Source of the DNA: Bordetella parapertussis
GTDB taxonomy: Bacteria > Pseudomonadota > Gammaproteobacteria > Burkholderiales > Burkholderiaceae_B
Length of the DNA stretch: 8,832 nt
Reading direction: 5' to 3'
Assembly (NCBI GenBank): GCA_945882005.1
Contig: CAMCWG010000110.1
Location: 1-8,832, forward strand
The first letter of the stretch is position 1, and the number at the start of each line of letters is the position of its first letter. Below, in pieces: positions 1 through 5,903 of this stretch. Below the pieces are notes generated by a model, which did no database searches, had not been told where the DNA came from, and saw only the letters and a program-made list of their open reading frames with translations. A program made the translations under genes and the position numbers.

Positions 1-1572
1 ACCTTTGCTTTAGTCGGTGAGTCTGGTTCTGGAAAAAGCATGACGGCAATGGCCTTGCTTCGACTGTTGCCTGAGGCGCTGCGGGTAACACGTGGACGCG
101 TTGTGTTAGAAGGCACTGAGCTAATGGGGCTGTCCGAAGCGGCGATGCGGGATGTGCGTGGTGGGCGTGCTGGAATGATCTTCCAGGAACCTGCGACCAG
201 TCTGAACCCAGTGATGCGCATTGGTCAGCAAATCATTGAGGCGATCGAGGCGCACACAACGCTTCGCGGGCAAGCCGCACGCGCACGGGCGATTCAGTGG
301 CTCGAGCGTGTTGGGATCCCAGAGCCTGCGCGCCGAGTGGATGATTATCCGTTTCAATTCTCTGGCGGCCAGAAGCAACGCGTCATGATTGCCATCGCTT
401 TGGCGGCCGAGCCAGAGTTACTGATCGCGGATGAACCGACCACAGCTCTGGATGTGACCGTTCAGGCGCAAGTGTTAAAGCTCTTGGCTGATATTCAGAA
501 AGAGCTTGGGATGGCGGTTTTGTTAATCACCCATGACTTAGCCGTTGTTAAGGATGTAGCAGACACCGTGGCCTTGATGCGCCATGGCGAAGTTGTGGAA
601 ACAGCCTCGGCGGAAAAATTCTTTCGTGCACCAGAGCATCCCTACGCACTTGAGCTCTTTGAAGCAATCCCTACCTTTAGTAAGCGCGGAAAGCCACTAT
701 CCGCTGCGGGACGGGAGCGTTTGTCGATTTCCCAGCCCTCTGCCTCGCCAGAGTTGGGTGCGGGTACTATCTGTTTGGCTGTGGAGAATCTGCAGGTCTG
801 CTACGCGTTACGAAAAGGTCTCTTGCAGCGTGTGGCGGGATATAACAATGTGGTGCAAGGCGTGAGTTTTGAGTTGCGTGCAGGGGAAACACTTGCCTTG
901 GTGGGCGCCTCAGGTTGCGGCAAGACAACGGTGGCTAAGGCACTGCTTCGACTGCTCGATTCGAACGCCGAGGTATCGGGCAGTGCGACCGTAAGCGACT
1001 CAAATATTCTGACGTGCTCGGGGCGTCAGCTGCTGGCGCTGCGCAGGCAGATCCAAATCGTTTTTCAAGATCCTTATGCGTCTCTCGATCCAAGAATGCG
1101 GGTTGGAGCTATTTTGCAAGAGGGGATCGAGGCCTTGCGCCCAGAGTGGAGTCGCATCGAGCAAACGCGTCGTATTGCATATTTGTTGGACAGGGTAGGT
1201 TTGCCGAGCGATGCATCGGATCGGTACCCCCATGAGTTCTCCGGCGGGCAGCGCCAACGTATTGCGATTGCACGGGCACTCGCCGTGGAGCCCGCTGTCC
1301 TGATCTTGGATGAGCCGACTTCGGCACTTGATGTGTCGGTGCAGGCGCAGATTCTGGATCTTTTGTCGGATTTACAGAAAGAAACCGGAATGGCTTATTT
1401 ATTCATCACCCATAACTTTGGCGTGGTGGAGTATCTGGCTGACCGCGTCGCCGTGATGGATTCGGGCATGCTGGTTGAGCTCGGTGGTGCAAAGCAGGTG
1501 CTTCAGACTCCCGTGCATCGCATCACACGGGAGTTACTTGCAGCAGTTCCCCGACTTGATCTGGTGACTTAG
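1..1572 (+). CDS. yejF: Peptide-type ABC transporter double ATP-binding subunit (YejF/DppDF-like), 5' truncated
   Basis: This is a cytoplasmic ATPase subunit that powers import of oligopeptides or similar small substrates; the permease and binding-protein genes presumably lie to the left, off the window. The reading frame is open from base 1 and already contains a Walker A motif (GESGSGKS, fragment residues 6-13), so the ATG at base 40 is internal and roughly 30 N-terminal residues are missing. Two complete ATPase domains are fused. The first has Q-loop Q62, signature FSGGQ from residue 120, Walker B D144/E145 and switch H178. The second has Walker A GASGCGKTT from residue 302, signature FSGGQ from residue 413, D437/E438 and H471. 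The linker into the second domain (RKGLLQR, then GYNNVV and SFELRAGET) resembles YejF. The second switch loop reads THN rather than the usual THD, but the histidine is kept. GsiA- or DppDF-type fusions are alternatives, so the exact substrate and symbol are uncertain. Confidence 0.9.
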   Translation, partial: TFALVGESGSGKSMTAMALLRLLPEALRVTRGRVVLEGTELMGLSEAAMRDVRGGRAGMIFQEPATSLNPVMRIGQQIIEAIEAHTTLRGQAARARAIQWLERVGIPEPARRVDDYPFQFSGGQKQRVMIAIALAAEPELLIADEPTTALDVTVQAQVLKLLADIQKELGMAVLLITHDLAVVKDVADTVALMRHGEVVETASAEKFFRAPEHPYALELFEAIPTFSKRGKPLSAAGRERLSISQPSASPELGAGTICLAVENLQVCYALRKGLLQRVAGYNNVVQGVSFELRAGETLALVGASGCGKTTVAKALLRLLDSNAEVSGSATVSDSNILTCSGRQLLALRRQIQIVFQDPYASLDPRMRVGAILQEGIEALRPEWSRIEQTRRIAYLLDRVGLPSDASDRYPHEFSGGQRQRIAIARALAVEPAVLILDEPTSALDVSVQAQILDLLSDLQKETGMAYLFITHNFGVVEYLADRVAVMDSGMLVELGGAKQVLQTPVHRITRELLAAVPRLDLVT

Positions 1573-1596
1573 TCCTGGCTCGGAAGGGGCCTCCGG

Positions 1597-1602
1597 TATA
1601 CT
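1597..1602 (+). promoter_or_regulatory. Possible -10 element for the DUF1178/YkgJ pair
   Basis: TATACT lies in the 71-base gap between the ABC transporter stop and the DUF1178 start, about 42 bases before the ATG. No good -35 hexamer is seen at 16-18 bases upstream, so this is a weak call. The gap has no convincing terminator hairpin, and read-through from the transporter gene is equally possible. Confidence 0.3.
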
Positions 1603-1643
1603 CAAGGGCTTGTATTTCTCGGTTTTGCCTCAAGATAGACGGT

Positions 1644-2135
1644 ATGGGCTTAAAAGTTTTCGATCTCCAGTGTGCGAATAGCCATCTTTTTGAAGGCTGG
1701 TTCGGCTCGCATGATGATTATGATGCCCAGCAGGCGCGCGGTCTGGTGAGCTGTCCCATGTGTCAAGACACCACGATTACAAAGCGGCTCTCTGCGCCAC
1801 GGCTCAATGTCGGGCATTTTTCAGACGTACCGCCTGCATCTGATGCTCAGGTGCCTGCAGTGACTAGTTCGTCAAATGCCGTTGCGGTATCCAACGAGTC
1901 AGGTCAACTTTTGCAGTTGCAGGCAGCCCTGATGCAACAGATGCGCGAATTCGTCAGTAAAACCGAGAACGTTGGTGACCGGTTTGCCGATGAAGCACGT
2001 CGCATACATGAAGGCGAGTCTGATGAGCGACCTATTCGTGGCACGGCCACGCCGCAAGAGCGTGAGGCCTTAGCTGAAGAGGGCATTGCAGTCGTTGCCT
2101 TGCCAGAGTTTCTGGATACAGACCGTCTGCAGTGA
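1644..2135 (+). CDS. DUF1178 family protein
   Basis: A 163-residue soluble protein of the DUF1178 family, whose function is unknown. The N-terminus is the family hallmark: KVFDLQC, then HLFEGWF and ARGLVSCPMC followed by KRLSAPRLN. Cys10 with the Cys37-x-x-Cys40 pair looks like a small zinc-ribbon-type metal site. Residues about 57-88 are rich in Ser, Ala, Val and Pro and look like a flexible linker. The C-terminal half carries the second conserved block (VGDRFADEARRIH, then ERPIRGTAT and EEGIAVVALP). The ATG at 1644 is chosen because it starts directly at the conserved block; the Shine-Dalgarno match before it is poor. The stop codon overlaps the GTG start of the next gene, so the two are probably co-translated. 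Confidence 0.9.
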   Translation: MGLKVFDLQCANSHLFEGWFGSHDDYDAQQARGLVSCPMCQDTTITKRLSAPRLNVGHFSDVPPASDAQVPAVTSSSNAVAVSNESGQLLQLQAALMQQMREFVSKTENVGDRFADEARRIHEGESDERPIRGTATPQEREALAEEGIAVVALPEFLDTDRLQ

Positions 2136-2389
2136 AGTGTCGTCCTGATTGCGGTGCCTGTTGTGTGGCGCCCTCCATTACAAGCCCCATCCCCGGTATG
2201 CCGCATGGCAAGCCTGCAGGCGTCCCCTGTGTGCAGCTCTTGGCGGACATGCGGTGTGCGTTATTCGGCAAGCCTGAGCGCCCACATTTTTGCGGCGGTT
2301 TGCAGCCATCCCTAGAAATGTGTGGCACTGATCGAATCTATGCCATTGCGTGGCTCGACGAGTTAGAGCAAAAAACTCGACACAACTAG
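2132..2389 (+). CDS. YkgJ-family cysteine cluster protein
   Basis: An 85-residue protein of the YkgJ/CxxCxxCC family, annotated in general as a putative zinc- or iron-chelating domain; the biological role is not established. The GTG start at 2132 overlaps the upstream TGA stop (GTGA), and no Shine-Dalgarno sequence is visible, which fits translational coupling. Eight cysteines are present at residues 3, 7, 10, 11, 33, 42, 54 and 64. The first four form the cluster CRPDCGACC, followed by the conserved SPIPGMPHGKPAG stretch and EMCG. The protein begins right at the metal cluster, which is usual for this short subtype. There are no membrane segments or signal peptide. Its linkage with DUF1178, which has a CxxC site of its own, suggests a shared metal-related role, but that is inference. 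Confidence 0.88.
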   Translation: MKCRPDCGACCVAPSITSPIPGMPHGKPAGVPCVQLLADMRCALFGKPERPHFCGGLQPSLEMCGTDRIYAIAWLDELEQKTRHN

Positions 2390-2464
2390 TTACAAAATTC
2401 TTGGTTGCTGACCTGCCTTTATCCTGCTTTTGCCCTTGTTCTCGTCAATGTATTTACTTAAGAT
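2390..2464 (+). promoter_or_regulatory. Intergenic region with possible promoter for the small coiled-coil gene
   Basis: A 75-base gap rich in T and C. TTGTTC (2436-2441) is followed after 17 bases by TAAGAT (2459-2464), a passable -35/-10 pair. If used, transcription would start at about 2471, the A of the ATG, giving a nearly leaderless message. No terminator hairpin for the upstream YkgJ gene is seen here. Confidence 0.25.
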
Positions 2465-2470
2465 GTGGGC

Positions 2471-2713
2471 ATGGAAAAACGCATCACAGTGCTTGAAGTT
2501 TTAGTTCAGCAACACACAAAATCTATCGATCGTCTTGATCGTTCGATTACTGAATTGCGATCTGACATGGATCGCAGATTTTCTGAGGTGAATCGCACGC
2601 AGCAAGATTTCCGCGCTGACGTCGACCGCAAATTTGTCTGGGTCATCGGCATGCAGTTTACGAGCCTGATCGCAGTTCTTGGTGCAATCGCCAAACTTGC
2701 CAACTTGTTCTAG
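2471..2713 (+). CDS. Small coiled-coil protein with C-terminal membrane segment
   Basis: An 80-residue protein of unknown function. Residues about 4-53 are charged with a heptad-like spacing of Ile, Leu, Val and Phe, as expected for a coiled coil. They include a near-repeat, MDRRF (33-37) and VDRKF (51-55), 18 residues apart. Residues about 56-80 form one hydrophobic segment (VWVIGMQF, then TSLIAVLGAIAKLANLF), so the protein is probably tail-anchored in the inner membrane. This architecture is common among small betaproteobacterial proteins and resembles short phage-type or Bdr-like coiled-coil/TM proteins, with no defined role. An alternative GTG start at 2465 would add two residues; neither start has a clear Shine-Dalgarno sequence. 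The gene faces efp and shares the palindromic terminator with it. Confidence 0.72.
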   Translation: MEKRITVLEVLVQQHTKSIDRLDRSITELRSDMDRRFSEVNRTQQDFRADVDRKFVWVIGMQFTSLIAVLGAIAKLANLF

Positions 2714-2725
2714 ATTTGCAGAGCA

Positions 2726-2755
2726 AAAAAATAGCTCCCTAGGGAGCTATTTTTT
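2726..2755. terminator. Bidirectional intrinsic terminator (perfect 30-base palindrome)
   Basis: Each 15-base arm carries an A or T run and the stem TAGCTCC/GGAGCTA around a CTAG loop. Because the palindrome is perfect, either strand yields a hairpin followed by a U run. It sits 12 bases after the small coiled-coil gene and 16 bases after the efp stop, so it should end both convergent transcripts. Confidence 0.93.
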
Positions 2756-2771
2756 GATCAGCAGGTGATGC

Positions 2772-3329
2772 TTACATCACGCGGCTGCGGTATTCACCAG
2801 TGCGTGTGTCGATTTCGATCTTGTCGCCAATCGCGCAAAAAAGCGGAACTGGAAGCTCATGACCGGTGTTGATTTTTGCTGGCTTCATGACTTTGCCCGA
2901 AGTGTCACCACGAACAGCGGGTTCGGTGTAGACGATTTCGCGGACAACCATGGTGGGCAACTCAACAGAAATCGCACGACCATCATAGAAAACAGCTTCA
3001 ACCGGCATGCCTTCCTCGAGGTAGTGCAGGGCGTCGCCCATGCTGTCTGCTTCGATCTCATACTGGTTGAAATCTGCGTCCATAAACACGTACATCGGAT
3101 CTGCAAAGTATGAGTAAGTGCACTCTTTGCGATCCAGTACAACGACATCGTACTTTTCGTCGGCTTTGGACACGGTCTCGCTGCCTGAACCAGTCAGCAG
3201 GTTTTTAAATTTGAGTTTAACGACCGAGGCGTTGCGGCCCGATTTGCTGTATTCGGCGCGCTGCACGACGACGGCATCTTTGCCAACCATCACGACGTTG
3301 CCTACGCGCAGCTCTTGTGCGGTTTTCAT
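2772..3329 (-). CDS. efp: Translation elongation factor P (EF-P), arginine-32 type
   Basis: EF-P binds between the P and E sites of ribosomes stalled at polyproline motifs and speeds peptide bond formation. The 185-residue length is standard for the three-domain protein. The N-terminal KOW-like domain carries the modified loop SKSGRNAS with Arg32 at its tip, the residue rhamnosylated by EarP in betaproteobacteria, Pseudomonas and Neisseria; lysine-type EF-P uses EpmA/EpmB instead. The two OB-like domains follow, with the C-terminal signature around [13 protein letters not shown] and the ending [18 protein letters not shown]. The ATG at 3329 is preceded by GGAG with an 8-base spacer. earP lies 108 bases upstream on the same strand, which agrees with the arginine at position 32. 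Confidence 0.98.
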   Translation of the reverse strand: MKTAQELRVGNVVMVGKDAVVVQRAEYSKSGRNASVVKLKFKNLLTGSGSETVSKADEKYDVVVLDRKECTYSYFADPMYVFMDADFNQYEIEADSMGDALHYLEEGMPVEAVFYDGRAISVELPTMVVREIVYTEPAVRGDTSGKVMKPAKINTGHELPVPLFCAIGDKIEIDTRTGEYRSRVM

Positions 3330-3336
3330 GCTTAAA

Positions 3337-3377
3337 ACTCCGGTAACTTGGGGTCTCCGGGACTCGATTGCCGGAGT
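3337..3377 (-). promoter_or_regulatory. efp leader with competing hairpins over the Shine-Dalgarno sequence
   Basis: Read on the minus strand, ACTCCGG (3371-3377) can pair with either of two downstream copies of CCGGAG. Pairing with the middle copy (3355-3360) gives 6 base pairs and a 10-base loop. Pairing with CCGGAGT (3337-3343) gives 7 base pairs, and that arm contains the GGAG Shine-Dalgarno sequence of efp (3338-3341). The two pairings exclude each other, so the leader could hide or expose the ribosome binding site. The complementarity is seen directly; a regulatory role is inference. Confidence 0.4.
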
Positions 3378-3385
3378 GGTTTTGT

Positions 3386-3418
3386 AAAAAAGCCCTCTAT
3401 TCTAGCCTGTTCGGGCCT
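3386..3418 (-). terminator. Weak candidate terminator or attenuator between earP and efp
   Basis: On the minus strand AGGCCC (3413-3418) can pair with GGGCTT (3390-3395), including one G-U pair, across a 17-base loop, and the RNA continues in U residues (3386-3391). It begins about 20 bases after the earP stop. The stem is short and the loop long, so termination would be partial at best. Confidence 0.3.
3399..3404 (-). promoter_or_regulatory. Possible -10 element for efp
   Basis: TAGAAT on the minus strand would place a transcript start near 3392 and give a leader of about 63 bases. No good -35 is visible at the expected distance. It overlaps the weak terminator loop between earP and efp, so efp could have both read-through and its own transcript. 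Confidence 0.35.
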
Positions 3419-3437
3419 GAACTGCTATGAACTGCCC

Positions 3438-4538
3438 TTAACGCGGACTTTTTGCGCGACAAAATTGGTCCAGCGAGTACGCTAAGTCATGGTTTTTCGC
3501 TAATGCAGCTGCAATGCCTTTGGCTGCTGCTGTCCACGCGGTAAAGGACGCTGGTTCTAAAACTTGATCGAAGGCGTTTGGATACGTGGCTGCGGGATCT
3601 TCAAGGTTCCAGCTCCGTATGCAGGACTTTACGTCCGGGGGTAGGTCCGTGCGTGCAAGCCAGGCATCGAGTTTGACCAGATGGGTGTCTTCCGTTTGCG
3701 GGTAGATGTGCCAGATGGCGGGTTTTGCGGCCCAGAGTGCCCGTACAAAAGAGTCCTCGCCGCGGACAATATTGAGGTCAGCCGTCCAAAGAGTCTGGTC
3801 GTATTCTGGTTGCGTTGTGAACGGTATGCGCGCGACGTGAAGATTGCCTTGTTGCCCGCTTGGTATCTCGCTGGCGATGCCCTTGGGGATCAGAAGTAGT
3901 GTGGGCATTGGATCGCTCGCCAAACCCTTGCAAAATGCGTTGAGAGGGGCTTGTGGGTAACAGAAGGCCGAGATCAAGCGACCCGAACGCCAAGTCTGTA
4001 AGCCTTCGGACGATACGCCGAGGGACTTGATCCAGTGGAACTGGCGGTCAGCGTCGGCTTGCCACGCATCTCGGGCAGTTAACAGCCCTGATTCTTTGAT
4101 TAAGCCACCCGTTTGCGCAGTAAATCCAGGGAAAAAGAAGTTGGCATGCAGGCCATCGGAGCGCAGCGAGGGGAGCCCGTGACATCCCTCGACCCATGCT
4201 TCTGCGCTGAGATATTCCAGGTTAATCCAGAGGGTTTCGCCAGGAATCAGCCGAGCCTGAAAGGTGGGTGGAAGCTCACAGGAGAAGCTGGCGATGACAA
4301 CTGCATGGGGTGTGAGGTCTGACGCTGGATTGGTCCAGTTAACGATCTCGATGTTATCGACAACCTGAAGATTGCGTGCCGGGTTGACGCATGCCTCAAG
4401 TTTGTTAAAGCTATCAAGGACATCGACCCAAAGGCGAATAGACCAGCCGTGTTCTCTTTGCAGTTGACGCGCGAGCCGCCAAGTGACGCCGATGTCACCG
4501 TAGTTATCAACGACGCGGCAAAAAATATCCGCGTGCAT
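3438..4538 (-). CDS. earP: EF-P arginine rhamnosyltransferase EarP
   Basis: EarP (formerly DUF2331) transfers rhamnose from dTDP-L-rhamnose to Arg32 of EF-P in the cytoplasm, activating EF-P for polyproline rescue. The 366-residue protein has the GT-B type layout. The N-terminal motif DNYGDIGV (residues 11-18) holds the two conserved aspartates, D11 and D15, that correspond to the catalytic region. The C-terminal nucleotide-sugar motif RGEDSFVRALW starts at residue 259 and is followed by WHIYPQ, both family hallmarks. The ATG at 4538 is 2 bases after the upstream stop codon and has no recognisable Shine-Dalgarno sequence, so re-initiation from the upstream gene is likely. efp follows 108 bases downstream and supplies the substrate. 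The protein itself contains a PPT (90-92) and a PPD (300-302) motif, which could make its own synthesis partly EF-P dependent. Confidence 0.97.
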   Translation of the reverse strand: MHADIFCRVVDNYGDIGVTWRLARQLQREHGWSIRLWVDVLDSFNKLEACVNPARNLQVVDNIEIVNWTNPASDLTPHAVVIASFSCELPPTFQARLIPGETLWINLEYLSAEAWVEGCHGLPSLRSDGLHANFFFPGFTAQTGGLIKESGLLTARDAWQADADRQFHWIKSLGVSSEGLQTWRSGRLISAFCYPQAPLNAFCKGLASDPMPTLLLIPKGIASEIPSGQQGNLHVARIPFTTQPEYDQTLWTADLNIVRGEDSFVRALWAAKPAIWHIYPQTEDTHLVKLDAWLARTDLPPDVKSCIRSWNLEDPAATYPNAFDQVLEPASFTAWTAAAKGIAAALAKNHDLAYSLDQFCRAKSPR

Positions 4539-4540
4539 CG

Positions 4541-5755
4541 CTAGTGAAAGTGCGCAGGCGCTGTTTCGGCGTCTTCTGGTAGTTCTGCATGCACCATCTC
4601 GCCGGAGGGGTTTGGAAAGTGGGGTGCGCCACAGTCTTCACAAAAGTCCGGTGGGAGCGTGCCTGGTAGCCGACGAATGTCCGTGACGCCGCACTCTTTG
4701 AGCAGAGCGGCGATCTCATCGACGGTATCGATGGGAGTTGGTTCGTTGTCCATTAGGGGTTGATCTTCTTCGCGACCATACAAAGGCCAGAGACAACCGT
4801 ACACCACCTCGTTCTGATTTTTTTGCGTGAACCCGATTCGGTATTCGTCGATACGTTGTTCGCCACAGCCTGCCACGACTGCGCGTAATTGACTGGCTTC
4901 AATGTTGAGCGCAGAGCCAAGCCACGAAACAGCTGCCTTGACCGATAGTGGACGTACGCGTCGGTCTGCTTCGCGGTTGCTAACGTAGTAGGCGTCAGGG
5001 ACCAAAATTTCAAAGCCGCAGCCAGCTAAGAGCTCGCTAAATAGGGACTGTGTGGCATCGCCCCAGTTCTCAAGACATTTGACGCGCCCATCACCAAGCT
5101 CACCCGGCTCTTCTTGCCAGCGAAACAATGGCTGTCCCTCAGGGATGGCGACGGCAGCCACCACATAGCGAGTGTCCGCCAGCATATTGAAGGCATCGGG
5201 TTCTGTATTGAGCTTGGGCAGCGCACCCGGCAACCCTAGGGCTTGCGCCCCTAGTTTGAGTAACCACTCCCAAGTTTCGCAGAAGCTGCGAGGCATTTGA
5301 TCCAGGCTGGCAAGTCTCGGCATCACTGCGACCTGCGTATTTGCCGCGAGCACATGCATTTGCAGGTGGCGTTGCAGCAGGGCGACAGTGCTAGCTGGCA
5401 GGTCGCATGCGGGAATGCTGTAACGGGTCCACGCAACGATGGGAGCCACAATCAGTAGTACGTCGTGGCGCGCGCCGTTCTTCTCAATCACACACGACTC
5501 GGAGAGCGTCTCAGCCTGTTCGATTAGAATCTCATAGCCACCAAGATTGGTCTTGGACAGGTGGTCGAGAGCAGCGTCAATGACTGTGTCGTTGCCTGCG
5601 CGCATGAGCTTGTTCAATAGTGCGCCGAGCTCGCTTTCCCAGAACTGATCCTCCACGCGGCTACCGGAGCTGTGCAGCGCCAGCGCAAGAGAGACCAGGC
5701 GGGTCGCGTCGCGATTCAGGCGGGTAGAGGAGGGAGTTGAACGGGCGCGAGCCAT
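4541..5755 (-). CDS. DUF2863-like protein of unknown function
   Basis: A 404-residue protein that I recognise as resembling DUF2863, a family with no known function. The N-terminus is basic (MARARSTPSSTRLNRDATR) and is followed by the conserved-looking SGSRVEDQFWE. No signal peptide or clear membrane segment is seen, so it is probably cytoplasmic. The C-terminus has a CEDCGAP motif with cysteines 372 and 375, then FPNPSGEMVHAELPED; this looks like half of a zinc ribbon, and no second CxxC is evident. The ATG at 5755 is kept because the family-like block starts soon after it; the Shine-Dalgarno sequence is poor. The stop codon lies 2 bases before the earP start, which suggests an operon and a possible link to EF-P modification. 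That link is inference from position only. Confidence 0.8.
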   Translation of the reverse strand: MARARSTPSSTRLNRDATRLVSLALALHSSGSRVEDQFWESELGALLNKLMRAGNDTVIDAALDHLSKTNLGGYEILIEQAETLSESCVIEKNGARHDVLLIVAPIVAWTRYSIPACDLPASTVALLQRHLQMHVLAANTQVAVMPRLASLDQMPRSFCETWEWLLKLGAQALGLPGALPKLNTEPDAFNMLADTRYVVAAVAIPEGQPLFRWQEEPGELGDGRVKCLENWGDATQSLFSELLAGCGFEILVPDAYYVSNREADRRVRPLSVKAAVSWLGSALNIEASQLRAVVAGCGEQRIDEYRIGFTQKNQNEVVYGCLWPLYGREEDQPLMDNEPTPIDTVDEIAALLKECGVTDIRRLPGTLPPDFCEDCGAPHFPNPSGEMVHAELPEDAETAPAHFH

Positions 5756-5840
5756 AAGATGACAGAACTAGCTGAAAGAACGCTAGTGTAACGAACAATA
5801 GCTTTTCTCTAGCCCCTGCTTGCCTGATTCGGTGCAGAAT
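5756..5840. other. Short intergenic region upstream of the DUF2863-like gene
   Basis: About 85 bases between the acnB terminator and the DUF2863-like start. On the minus strand TACACT lies about 34 bases before the ATG and could be a -10 element, but no matching -35 is seen. Because the acnB transcript ends just upstream, a promoter for the DUF2863-like/earP unit must lie here or within the terminator region. Confidence 0.3.
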
Positions 5841-5881
5841 AAAAAACGCCCGTCAGGTGCGCAGGGCACGAGACGGGCGTT
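5841..5881 (-). terminator. Intrinsic terminator of acnB
   Basis: On the minus strand a 10-base stem AACGCCCGTC/GACGGGCGTT (arms 5872-5881 and 5845-5854) encloses an inner GTGC/GCAC stem and ends in a U run. It starts 22 bases after the acnB stop. It separates acnB from the DUF2863-like/earP/efp group. Confidence 0.93.
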
Positions 5882-5903
5882 AGGATGCTGCGAACAGCAG
5901 TAT

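Noticed and set aside
40..1572. ABC transporter gene starting at the ATG at base 40
   Set aside because: The Walker A motif of the first ATPase domain is encoded upstream of this ATG, so the gene runs in from outside the window.
1581..1596. Possible hairpin (CGGA with TCCG) after the ABC transporter gene
   Set aside because: Only 4 base pairs and no T run follows, so it is not a convincing terminator.
2032..2328. 98-codon minus-strand frame across the DUF1178/YkgJ junction
   Set aside because: Runs opposite two well-supported genes and has no recognisable protein features.
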